Assembly: GCA_002390825.1 (NCBI GenBank) | Contig: DGQR01000244.1 | Coordinates: 14,328 to 29,560, forward strand | Source: Rhodoferax sp. UBA4409 | GTDB lineage: Bacteria; Pseudomonadota; Gammaproteobacteria; Burkholderiales; Burkholderiaceae_C | Direction of reading: 5' to 3' | Length of the DNA stretch: 15,233 nt | Shown: positions 1 to 6,781 of the stretch, piece by piece | Layout: the number at the start of each line of letters is the position of its first letter | Position numbering within the stretch: position 1 is the stretch's first letter | Notes under the pieces: model-generated | The model's input: the letters and a program-made list of their open reading frames with translations, nothing else | What the model was told of the DNA's origin: nothing | Databases searched by the model: none | Program-made: the position numbers and the translations under genes

Positions 1-288
1 CATATTGGCACCGTTGTTGATACCCGACACCACCAAATCTGGACGGTAATCAAGTAAACCGGTGAGCGCGATGTGCACACAATCTGCAGGTGTGCCGTTC
101 ACGTAACGGAAACCGTTCGCAGCCTGGTGCACATACAAGGGCGAATGCAGCGTCAGTGCATTGGATTTAGCGCTGTTGTTTTGCTCAGGAGCAATGACCT
201 CCACTTCAGCAACATCTTTGAGCGCTTCGTAAAGCGCCACGATACCGGGGGCTTGATAACCGTCGTCGTTGGAAATGAGAATTTTCAT
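1..288 (-). CDS. surE: 5'/3'-nucleotidase SurE, N-terminal part (runs off the window)
   Basis: SurE is a divalent-metal-dependent nucleoside monophosphate phosphatase, usually cytoplasmic and linked to stationary-phase survival. The 96 visible codons start with the family signature MKILISNDDG, giving metal ligands D8 and D9. APEQNNSAKSNALTLH follows, with S39 as a further ligand, then NGTPADCVHIAL, and SGINNGAN near the edge carries N92. These positions coincide with the E. coli active-site numbering. The ATG at 288-286 is the only start that gives the canonical N-terminus. The remaining ~150 residues lie outside the window. The gene diverges from the quinone oxidoreductase across a 124-nt spacer. 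In many proteobacteria surE is followed by pcm and nlpD, which cannot be tested here. Identification is very secure. Confidence 0.96.
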   Translation of the reverse strand, partial: MKILISNDDGYQAPGIVALYEALKDVAEVEVIAPEQNNSAKSNALTLHSPLYVHQAANGFRYVNGTPADCVHIALTGLLDYRPDLVVSGINNGANM

Positions 289-357
289 AGCAAGAAATAG
301 TGTGGAGGCATTGTAGGGGGCAGTACTGCAGCCGGTCGCCGTCGGGACAATTGGGGG

Positions 358-385
358 CAGACACTCCGCGCACGGGTTCTATGAT
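358..385 (+). promoter_or_regulatory. Possible sigma-70 promoter of the quinone oxidoreductase gene
   Basis: A TATGAT -10-like hexamer lies at 380-385, with CAGACA (four of six matches to TTGACA) at 358-363, spacer 16. It would give a short leader of about 20 nt before the start codon at 413. The call rests on consensus similarity alone. Confidence 0.35.
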
Positions 386-412
386 TTGGCGAATTATCTT
401 TGGAGAAACACC

Positions 413-1390
413 ATGCATGCCTGGCTATGTGAAGACCCCACAGGCGTTGACGCCTTGAATTGGAAGGAACTACCGACACCTGAGCCCAGGGCGGGAGAAG
501 TCCTGTTGGAGATTCACGCTGCAAGTCTGAACTTTCCAGACCTGCTGATTGTTCAGAACAAGTACCAAATGAAGCCCGCACTGCCCTTCGTGCCAGGTTC
601 AGAGTACGCCGGAATCGTGGTTGCAGTCGGTGAAGGCGTCACCCATCTGAAAGTGGGCCAAGCAGTCGCATGCCTCAGCGGTACTGGCGGTTTTGCGACC
701 CATACGATCGCACCCGCTGCCATGTGTATGCCGCTTCCTGCAGGGTTCCCGATGGTGGATGCCGCGGCATTCATCATGACCTATGCCACCTCACACCATG
801 CATTGCTGGACCGTGGGCAACTGAAGGCAGGTGAAACGGTCTTGATTTTGGGTGCCGCTGGCGGCGTGGGCACTGCAGCCATCCAGATCGCGAAAGCCGC
901 AGGGGCCAAGGTGATTGCCGCGGCCTCGAGCGCAGAAAAATGCGAACTTTGTACCCGTATCGGCGCCGATGCCACGATCAACTACAGCACCGAGAACCTG
1001 CGCGATGCCCTGAAGGCACTGACGCAAGGACGCGGACCTGATGTGATCTACGACCCTGTGGGTGGGGATCTTGCAGAACCGGCATTCCGCTCCATCGCGT
1101 GGCGCGGTCGCTACTTGGTCGTAGGCTTTGCCGCAGGTCCTATTCCGGCGCTTCCCTTCAACTTGGCACTCCTGAAAGGCGCTTCTATCGTAGGCGTCTT
1201 CTGGGGCGACTTTGCTAAGAAAGAGCCGGGGGCCAACGCCAAAATGATGCAAGAACTTGCCGGCTGGTATATGCAAGGAAAAATCAAACCAGTGATTGAC
1301 CGCACACTGCCGATGGGCGAAGCCAAAGCCGCTTACGCGCACATGGGTTCACGCAAAGTAATGGGCAAAGTGGTCCTGGTGAATAATTGA
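413..1390 (+). CDS. NADPH:quinone oxidoreductase, zinc-free MDR superfamily
   Basis: This 325-residue protein belongs to the medium-chain dehydrogenase/reductase superfamily, quinone oxidoreductase branch. Such enzymes use NADPH to reduce quinones, enones or enoyl thioesters in the cytosol. The N-terminal GroES-like domain contains ASLNFPDLL (about residues 37-45) and PFVPGSEYAG (58-67). The Rossmann domain shows LGAAGGVGTAAIQIAKAAGA (146-165), the AAxxGVG form typical of NADPH-binding QORs, and GADATINY (184-191). The cysteine-rich structural-zinc lobe of alcohol dehydrogenases is absent. I chose the ATG at 413, not an in-frame TTG at 386, because GGAG at 402-405 sits seven bases before it and the protein then begins where family members do. 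The true substrate cannot be read from sequence. It is a single-gene unit ended by the hairpin at 1430-1459. Confidence 0.9.
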   Translation: MHAWLCEDPTGVDALNWKELPTPEPRAGEVLLEIHAASLNFPDLLIVQNKYQMKPALPFVPGSEYAGIVVAVGEGVTHLKVGQAVACLSGTGGFATHTIAPAAMCMPLPAGFPMVDAAAFIMTYATSHHALLDRGQLKAGETVLILGAAGGVGTAAIQIAKAAGAKVIAAASSAEKCELCTRIGADATINYSTENLRDALKALTQGRGPDVIYDPVGGDLAEPAFRSIAWRGRYLVVGFAAGPIPALPFNLALLKGASIVGVFWGDFAKKEPGANAKMMQELAGWYMQGKIKPVIDRTLPMGEAKAAYAHMGSRKVMGKVVLVNN

Positions 1391-1429
1391 AATCAGCCGG
1401 CCGCCACTTTTCAAACCTACAAAAACAAA

Positions 1430-1459
1430 AACCCGCTAACTTGCGTTAGCGGGTTTTTT
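1430..1459. terminator. Bidirectional intrinsic terminator between the oxidoreductase gene and tRNA-His
   Basis: An 11-bp perfect stem (AACCCGCTAAC / GTTAGCGGGTT) with a TTGC loop ends in a T run on the plus strand. It is preceded by an A-rich stretch that gives a T-rich tract on the minus strand. It therefore serves the oxidoreductase gene (+), which ends at 1390, and tRNA-His (-), which ends at 1464. Confidence 0.93.
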
Positions 1460-1463
1460 AAAC

Positions 1464-1540
1464 TGGGGTGGCTGATGGGGCTCGAACCCACGACAACAGG
1501 AATCACAATCCTGGACTCTACCAACTGAGCTACAGCCACC
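1464..1540 (-). tRNA. tRNA-His (anticodon GTG)
   Basis: The minus strand folds as a full cloverleaf. The acceptor GTGGCTG pairs with CAGCCAC, with D-arm AGCTCAGTTGGTAGAGT, anticodon loop TTGTGAT flanked by a CAGGA/TCCTG stem, and T-loop GTTCGAGC. It has the histidine-specific G-1 opposite the C73 discriminator, and CCA is genome-encoded (1466-1464). G-1 and C73 are the identity elements of histidyl-tRNA synthetase. It reads into the terminator at 1430-1459. Confidence 0.97.
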
Positions 1541-1550
1541 GTATGATTTA

Positions 1551-1581
1551 ATTATAACCCGAATTTCCGGCTCTTTTTCAA
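1551..1581 (-). promoter_or_regulatory. Likely promoter of tRNA-His, overlapping a hairpin after ppiD
   Basis: On the minus strand a perfect TATAAT lies at 1556-1551, ten bases before the tRNA 5' end, as is usual for tRNA promoters. The best -35 candidate is TTGAAA (1581-1576) with a long 19-bp spacer. That -35 lies within the loop of a 6-bp inverted repeat, CCGGCT/AGCCGG (1567-1572 and 1586-1591), directly after the ppiD stop codon. The repeat could act as a weak ppiD terminator, but no clean T run follows it. Confidence 0.55.
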
Positions 1582-1600
1582 TTCAAGCCGGTTTTGGATC

Positions 1601-3499
1601 TCAAGGTGCAGGTACCTTCATCTGCACTTTGAAACGCTGCTTCAAGCCTTCATAGTAGGCAGCGCTCTCAGCTGCTGCCACCCATTGGGCGTACTGGGCT
1701 TGTTCCTGCTTGGATTTTGCCTCTTCCACTGCCGTGCGCTGCAGAACCTTGTTGACTCGCACAATGGCGTAGCCCTGTGTCCCCAAATCAACGCCCACAA
1801 ATGCCGGGAGCTTGGCAGGACTGGCACGCAAAGCAGCGTCTACGATTGCGCCTTGCAAGCCCTGGCTCGCGTCACGTGACATCGTCACTGCGGCAGCGAA
1901 GCTGACACTTGACGGGTCTTTTTGCACCAAGGCCAATTTCTCGGCCCCTTCTTTTTTCGCCTGCTCCAACGCCCGGCTAGCGATCAAACGATCGCGCACC
2001 AGAGGCTTGACTTCTGCCAGCGACAGGGCACGCGCTGGGCTGTAGGACAAGACCCGTGCAGATACCAATTGATTGGCGCCAAGTTCGAGGGCTTCCGTAT
2101 TGCGCTTGTTCTCCAGCGAGTCAGCGCTAAAAATAGCCTCTAAAAAGCGGCTGTTGGCGAGGGGACCAGTAGCACCCGGCTGCGCCGCACGCTGAACACC
2201 GTTCGCTGTCTTCACTACGAGCTTCAGACGATCGGCGACAGGCGCCAAGCTGTCCGATTGCTCGTAAACACCATTGGTAAATGATTCAGCCGCTTCGGCA
2301 AATTTCCGTTGCGCCAGTTGCGCCCGCAGTTCTGGTTCGAGACTGGCTTTGACCTCATCAAAAGACGGCTGTTTAGCGCTCTTGATATCCGCCAATTTGA
2401 TGATGTGGAAGCCAAAATCAGACTCCACCAGATCGCTGATGTCACCCTCTTTCAGGGAGAAAGCTGCGTCTTCAAAAGGCTTCACCATGGCGCCACGACC
2501 GAAGTAGTCCAAATCGCCTCCGCGGACAGCAGATCCGGCATCTTGCGAATTCTTTTTAGCGACCTCTGCAAAGGTCTCGGGTGCTTTGCGAACTTGGGCG
2601 AGCAGCGCAGCGGCGCGTTCTTGAGCCTTGGAACGCTCAGCCGCAGGCATGTCCTTTGGCGCATTGATCAAAATATGGCTCGCACGTCGCTCTTCCTGGG
2701 CACTGAAACGGCTTGCGTTTTGATCGAAGTAAGACTTCAAATCAGCGTCGCTCACCACAACCGATTTCTTCAGCGCTTCAATATCGAGGAGCACATATTC
2801 AATGTTGGCAGTTTCAGTGGACTGAAACTGCGCAGTGTTCGCTTGAAAGTAGGCTTCAATATCAGCCTCTGAAGGATTTACCTTCGCAACAAAATCTGCC
2901 GGACCGAAGCGGGTTACTTGAATTTCGCGGCGCTCAAAAAAAGCGTTGAGCGCAATGTCCGCCAATGCTTTCGGTGAAAAAGCGGTAGACGAAATGGCCG
3001 ACTCCACCTGCATCAACGAGAGATCGCGGCGCACACGCGCCTCAAAACCCTCTGGCGTCAGCCCTTGGCTTGCCGCCAATTGCCGGTAACGCTCCATGTC
3101 CACGGTACCGTCGGGTTTGCGCAGACCTGCAATCGTCGGGTTTTGCTGCAACTCTCGCGCCAGTCGGGCATTGCTCATGGTCAAGTGCGACGCTTGAACA
3201 GCCTCGGCCATCACCTTGTCACGCACCAAACGCTCGAGTGTCGCGTAACGTGCTTGGGGGGAATCCAGGAGCTTGGGATCCAAATTGGGTACGGAGGTGC
3301 GCAGTCTGTCGACTTCGTTTTTGTGGGCAAAGTCCCATTCTTCTTGGGTAATCTTTGCTTTGCCAACGGTCGCTACCGTTGCGCCCTGATCTGCCATGCT
3401 TTTGTAACCATCAACACCCACCAACACAAAGGCGGGAATGAGTAGCAAGAACATCAAGAACATCAACACCTTGGTGTGCTTGCGAACAAAATCGAACAT
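1601..3499 (-). CDS. ppiD: PpiD-like membrane-anchored periplasmic peptidyl-prolyl isomerase/chaperone
   Basis: This 632-residue protein assists folding of proteins emerging from the Sec translocon. The N-terminus has a short basic cytoplasmic segment (MFDFVRKHTK) and a single uncleaved membrane anchor at about residues 11-29, as in PpiD. A SurA-type chaperone region follows (about 40-200). One parvulin domain occupies about 271-373, with ASHILI (H275), the GGDLDYFGRGAMVKPFEDAAF block around 328-347, and FGFHIIKL (H365). A second SurA/PpiD-like helical part makes up the C-terminus. Length fits PpiD (E. coli about 620). The start at 3499 has GGAGAG seven bases upstream. It lies after hupB and tRNA-Val, matching the E. 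coli hupB-ppiD order. A terminator ends only 24 bases before its start, so its promoter is not obvious. The annotation is secure at family level. Confidence 0.92.
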   Translation of the reverse strand: MFDFVRKHTKVLMFLMFLLLIPAFVLVGVDGYKSMADQGATVATVGKAKITQEEWDFAHKNEVDRLRTSVPNLDPKLLDSPQARYATLERLVRDKVMAEAVQASHLTMSNARLARELQQNPTIAGLRKPDGTVDMERYRQLAASQGLTPEGFEARVRRDLSLMQVESAISSTAFSPKALADIALNAFFERREIQVTRFGPADFVAKVNPSEADIEAYFQANTAQFQSTETANIEYVLLDIEALKKSVVVSDADLKSYFDQNASRFSAQEERRASHILINAPKDMPAAERSKAQERAAALLAQVRKAPETFAEVAKKNSQDAGSAVRGGDLDYFGRGAMVKPFEDAAFSLKEGDISDLVESDFGFHIIKLADIKSAKQPSFDEVKASLEPELRAQLAQRKFAEAAESFTNGVYEQSDSLAPVADRLKLVVKTANGVQRAAQPGATGPLANSRFLEAIFSADSLENKRNTEALELGANQLVSARVLSYSPARALSLAEVKPLVRDRLIASRALEQAKKEGAEKLALVQKDPSSVSFAAAVTMSRDASQGLQGAIVDAALRASPAKLPAFVGVDLGTQGYAIVRVNKVLQRTAVEEAKSKQEQAQYAQWVAAAESAAYYEGLKQRFKVQMKVPAP

Positions 3500-3523
3500 G
3501 CGCTAACTCTCCATTTGAACAAC

Positions 3524-3551
3524 AAAAAAGGCGAACAAACTGTTCGCCTTT
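3524..3551 (-). terminator. Intrinsic terminator after tRNA-Val, just upstream of ppiD
   Basis: On the minus strand AAGGCGAACA and TGTTCGCCTT form a perfect 10-bp stem with a 3-base loop, followed by a run of T. It begins about a dozen bases after the 3' end of tRNA-Val and ends 24 bases before the ppiD start codon. It should end the hupB-tRNA-Val transcript. Confidence 0.9.
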
Positions 3552-3563
3552 GCTGGGTAGGGG

Positions 3564-3639
3564 TGGTGGGTGATGACGGGCTCGAACCGCCGACATTCTG
3601 CGTGTAAGGCAGACGCTCTACCAACTGAGCTAATCACCC
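3564..3639 (-). tRNA. tRNA-Val (anticodon TAC)
   Basis: The minus strand gives a 76-nt cloverleaf. The acceptor GGGTGAT pairs with ATCACCC, with D-arm AGCTCAGTTGGTAGAGC, anticodon loop CTTACAC within TCTGC/GCAGA, T-loop GTTCGAGC, and discriminator A followed by an encoded CCA (3566-3564). UAC reads GUA and GUG valine codons. It starts only 16 nt after the hupB stop codon with no room for its own promoter except inside hupB, so it is probably cut out of a hupB-tRNA transcript (inference). Confidence 0.97.
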
Positions 3640-3655
3640 TCCCGAAAACCGGTTT

Positions 3656-3928
3656 TCAGTTCAGGGCATCTTTCAATGCTTTACCTGGACGGAATTTTGG
3701 AACTTTTGCTGCCTTGATTTTAATCGCATCGCCGGTACGGGGATTGCGACCAGTGCGCGCAGCGCGCTTGCCAACTGCAAATGTACCAAAACCTACGAGC
3801 GACACTGTACCGCCTTTTTTCAAGGTCGTCTTCACTGCACCGATGGTGGACTCCAAAGCGCGTGTAGCAGCAGCCTTCGAAATATCTGCGTGCTTGGCAA
3901 TGTGCTCGATCAATTCTGTTTTGTTCAC
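3656..3928 (-). CDS. hupB: Nucleoid-associated protein HU (beta type)
   Basis: This is a 90-residue dimeric, sequence-tolerant DNA-bending protein of the bacterial nucleoid. It has the standard HU length and order: helical dimerisation part MNKTELIEHIAK, then the beta-arm region with GFGTFAVGKRAARTGRNPRT (residues 47-66), including P63 at the arm tip that inserts into the minor groove, and the C-terminal KVPKFRPGKALKD. The start is a GTG (3928-3926) preceded by AAGGGG five bases upstream, a strong ribosome-binding site. Homologues begin MNK, so no other start is sensible. The stop codon lies within a 14-bp perfect palindrome (3644-3657, GAAAACCGGTTTTC), and tRNA-Val follows at once. Its 239-nt upstream region holds inverted repeats that may form a leader structure. 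Confidence 0.97.
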   Translation of the reverse strand: MNKTELIEHIAKHADISKAAATRALESTIGAVKTTLKKGGTVSLVGFGTFAVGKRAARTGRNPRTGDAIKIKAAKVPKFRPGKALKDALN

Positions 3929-4167
3929 AAGGGCCCCTTAATCGGAAACGGAGTTAGACAATGTCTCTTCAAATTTCTGGTGATTCGCCTCAGGGCGCCG
4001 CAGCTTAACCGGGCACCGCGAATCACGCTTTTCTGCGACTGATTTCGATCAGCGCGGAGGCGAATTCTAGACTGAATTCCGGGCCCTTCTCATCAACGCA
4101 CAAGTTTTTTATTGTGAGCTTTTGTCAGTGGCTCGAAAGCAAGATGCGCAAGCCGAATCCGCAGCGA
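3929..4167 (-). promoter_or_regulatory. hupB upstream region with inverted repeats; promoter not firmly placed
   Basis: This is the largest stretch without a gene (239 nt), between pgsA and hupB. It holds a perfect 9-bp inverted repeat, GTGATTCGC at 3980-3988 and GCGAATCAC at 4018-4026, enclosing 29 nt. A small 5-bp stem capped by a TTCG tetraloop lies at 4039-4052. A TAGAAT -10-like hexamer occurs on the minus strand at 4069-4064, but no acceptable -35 sits 16-18 bases before it. There is no clear terminator for pgsA. The region probably carries the hupB promoter and leader; the exact start site is not visible. Confidence 0.45.
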
Positions 4168-4743
4168 TTACGAAGCACGGGCCCGAATCTCAGGGATTGC
4201 CTTTTGCAGGTAGTACACCATGGACCAGACGGTCAAGACGGCCGCACCCCACATCAACCAAACGCCCCACAAGTGGGTATCAATCACGCCGAACAGCATG
4301 CCGTTAAAAAGTAAAAAGGGGATCGCTACCATCTGGACTACCGTCTTGAGTTTGCCGATCATGTGGACAGCCACGCTCTTGCTTGCACCGATTTGCGCCA
4401 TCCACTCACGCAAGGCAGAAATCGCGATCTCCCGCCCGATGATGATCAGTGCGACAAAAACATCCGCACGCTGCAAGTGCACCAGCACGAGCACACATGC
4501 ACATACTAAAAACTTGTCGGCTACCGGATCCAGAAAGGCTCCGAATGAAGAGGTCTGGTTGAGCTTGCGAGCCAGATAGCCATCGAGCCAATCGGTCAAG
4601 GCGAACAGCACAAACATTACCGTTGCGGCCAGGTTCTTTTCGTAATCGCTGGCCATGCTACCGGGCAGGTAGAACACGCCCACAATGAGGGGAATCGCGA
4701 AAATCCGCGCCCAGGTCATGATGGTGGGGATGGTGGTAAACAT
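4168..4743 (-). CDS. pgsA: CDP-diacylglycerol-glycerol-3-phosphate 3-phosphatidyltransferase
   Basis: PgsA makes phosphatidylglycerophosphate from CDP-diacylglycerol and glycerol 3-phosphate, the committed step to phosphatidylglycerol and cardiolipin, at the inner membrane. The 191-residue protein has several hydrophobic segments and the complete CDP-alcohol phosphotransferase motif, running from D51 through D54-G55, A58-R59, G68 and D72 to D76 (DWLDGYLAR... then GAFLDPVAD). The N-terminus MFTTIPTIMTWARIFAIPL matches the family, so the ATG at 4743 is preferred over in-frame starts inside the upstream uvrC coding region. No good Shine-Dalgarno is visible; only 19 nt separate it from the uvrC stop, so translation may depend on uvrC. 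The uvrC-pgsA order is as in E. coli. Confidence 0.94.
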   Translation of the reverse strand: MFTTIPTIMTWARIFAIPLIVGVFYLPGSMASDYEKNLAATVMFVLFALTDWLDGYLARKLNQTSSFGAFLDPVADKFLVCACVLVLVHLQRADVFVALIIIGREIAISALREWMAQIGASKSVAVHMIGKLKTVVQMVAIPFLLFNGMLFGVIDTHLWGVWLMWGAAVLTVWSMVYYLQKAIPEIRARAS

Positions 4744-4762
4744 GTCGGGATTGTGGCACGGC

Positions 4763-6733
4763 TTAATGCAGCGCCCGGTAGATTTCCTCCGCCAATTCAC
4801 GCGAGATACCTTCGACCGATGCAATGTCTTGCGCACTGGCCTGCTCCACGCCGCGAACACCACCGAAACGCTGCAACAAGCGCGCCCGCCGCTTGGGGCC
4901 TATGCCGGGTATTTCCTCCAGCTTGCTGCCACCGGTTCGCACCTTGGCGCGAGCGGCACGCATTCCCGTAATGGCGAAGCGGTGGGCTTCGTCGCGGATT
5001 TGAGCAACCAACATCAGGGCAGCCGAGTCAGCACCAAGGTACACCTTGTCTCGGCCATCAGCAAACACCAATTCCTCAAGACCTACTTTGCGGCCCTCGC
5101 CTTTTTCGACACCGACGATCAGGGACAAATCCAGCCCCAGGCTCTCGAAAACCTCCCTCGCCATGGAGACTTGTCCCTTACCCCCGTCCACCAGCACGAG
5201 GTCCGGCAACCGGGCATTGCTAGCCAAAGTGGTTCCGCTGTGCTTGGCTTCACGCACGGCCTCTGCGATCTTGCTGTAGCGCCGGGTGAGCACCTGACGC
5301 ATCGCTGCGTAATCATCGCCACCGGTGATGCCATCAATGTTGAATCGCCGGTACTCAGCGTTCTGCATCTTGTGCTGCTGAAACACCACGCATGAAGCCT
5401 GTGTAGCCTCCCCTGCCGTGTGTGAAATATCGAAACATTCGATCCGCAAAACATCCAGGTTGTCCATGGCAAGATCCAAAGCATCCGCTAAGGCGCGAGT
5501 GCGCGCCTGCTGCGAGCCCTCTTCAGATAGCAAGCGCGCCAATTGAAGCGCTGCATTGATTTGGGCCATTTCCAACCAAGCCCGGCGCTGCTCCCGGGGT
5601 TGGTGCACTGCCGCAGCCTTGACACCGGTTTGCTCTGCCAATGCCTGCATAAGCGCTTTGCTCACCGGCTCACTCACCACCAGCACTGAGGGCATGGGCA
5701 CTTGCAAGTAGTGCTGGGCGATAAAGGCCTCCAACACTTGCACTTCGACGGGCGGCGCGCTCGCCCCCTCGTCCGTCACATCCATGACCGAGGCATCTTC
5801 CACATGCACAGGGAAGTAAGGCCGGTCGCCCAAATGGCGCCCGCCCCGCACCATCGCCAGGTTCACACAGGCTTTGCCGCCCTGCACCTTGACAGCCAAG
5901 ATGTCCACGTCCCGATCCGACACGTTGTCGACCGATTGCTGATGCAAAACATTGGAGAGCGCAGCGACTTGATTGCGCAACTCAGCAGCTTTCTCAAACT
6001 CCAGCTTGTCCGAGTGCGCCATCATGCGGGTCTCCAGCCCCCGCATGACGTCTTGCGCCTCCCCCTTCAGAAAGCGCTCGGCATTTGCGACATCCTGCGC
6101 ATAGTCCAGCGGCTGAATATGACCCACGCATGGCCCTGAGCAGCGCTTGATCTGGTACAGCAAACAAGGGCGGGTGCGGTTGGCAAATATCGAGTCTTCA
6201 CAGGTGCGCAAGCGGAACACCTTTTGCATCAACAGAATGGCCTCTTTGACAGCCCACGCGCTGGGGTACGGGCCAAAGTAACGGTGTTTTTTCTCGACCG
6301 CCCCGCGGTAATACGAGACCCGCGCAAACTCCACCGGTTGCGGGGCTCGTGCTGCCACCGGGGGCTCTGCTGGAGCCATATTTTTGGGTACAGGGGGCGT
6401 GCCCGTCATCTTCAAGTAGGGGTAGCTCTTGTCATCCCTGAACAAGATGTTGTACTTGGGGTTCAGGGTTTTGATGAGGTTGTTTTCCAGCAGCAGGGCT
6501 TCCGCTTCTGAGCGGACCACCGTGGTCTCCATGCGCACAATCTTGCTGACCATGTGCCCGATACGGGTGCCGCCATGGTTCTTCTGAAAATAGCTGCTCA
6601 CCCGCTTCTTTAAGCTGATGGCTTTGCCGACATATAAGACTTGGCCATCAGCATCAAAATAACGATAGACGCCGGGCAAAGACGGCAATGCCGCTACTTC
6701 ACGCAGTAGCTCTTCAGGATGGGTATCACTCAT
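4763..6733 (-). CDS. uvrC: UvrABC excinuclease subunit UvrC
   Basis: UvrC makes the 3' and 5' incisions around a lesion in nucleotide excision repair after UvrA/UvrB recognition. The N-terminal GIY-YIG nuclease has GVY (21-23), YVGKA (34-38), R44 and metal ligand E83, followed by LRDDKSYP-type sequence RDDKSYP (99-105). Four cysteines (178, 190, 198, 202) have exactly the 12-8-4 spacing of the iron-sulphur cluster cysteines reported for E. coli UvrC. The UVR motif for UvrB binding lies around 243-262. The RNase H-like nuclease has D435 (CFDISH), GGDDY (471-475), D516 (LVDGGKGQ) and H584 (DEAHRF). Tandem helix-hairpin-helix motifs end the protein (606-656). At 656 residues it is longer than E. 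coli (610), chiefly through a Pro/Ala-rich insert at about 110-135. The start gives a family-typical N-terminus; no strong ribosome-binding site is seen. Confidence 0.97.
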   Translation of the reverse strand: MSDTHPEELLREVAALPSLPGVYRYFDADGQVLYVGKAISLKKRVSSYFQKNHGGTRIGHMVSKIVRMETTVVRSEAEALLLENNLIKTLNPKYNILFRDDKSYPYLKMTGTPPVPKNMAPAEPPVAARAPQPVEFARVSYYRGAVEKKHRYFGPYPSAWAVKEAILLMQKVFRLRTCEDSIFANRTRPCLLYQIKRCSGPCVGHIQPLDYAQDVANAERFLKGEAQDVMRGLETRMMAHSDKLEFEKAAELRNQVAALSNVLHQQSVDNVSDRDVDILAVKVQGGKACVNLAMVRGGRHLGDRPYFPVHVEDASVMDVTDEGASAPPVEVQVLEAFIAQHYLQVPMPSVLVVSEPVSKALMQALAEQTGVKAAAVHQPREQRRAWLEMAQINAALQLARLLSEEGSQQARTRALADALDLAMDNLDVLRIECFDISHTAGEATQASCVVFQQHKMQNAEYRRFNIDGITGGDDYAAMRQVLTRRYSKIAEAVREAKHSGTTLASNARLPDLVLVDGGKGQVSMAREVFESLGLDLSLIVGVEKGEGRKVGLEELVFADGRDKVYLGADSAALMLVAQIRDEAHRFAITGMRAARAKVRTGGSKLEEIPGIGPKRRARLLQRFGGVRGVEQASAQDIASVEGISRELAEEIYRALH

Positions 6734-6781
6734 GGGGCGCTATTGTCCGTCCAGTAGTGCCTCTTGTGCACAATCGGGCGC

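Noticed and set aside
386..412. Upstream TTG start extending the quinone oxidoreductase by nine residues.
   Set aside because: The added residues have no family match, and the ATG at 413 has a well-spaced GGAG.
4744..4863. Longer pgsA beginning inside uvrC at 4863.
   Set aside because: The extra 40 residues are basic and non-conserved and lie in uvrC coding sequence. The family N-terminus begins at 4743.
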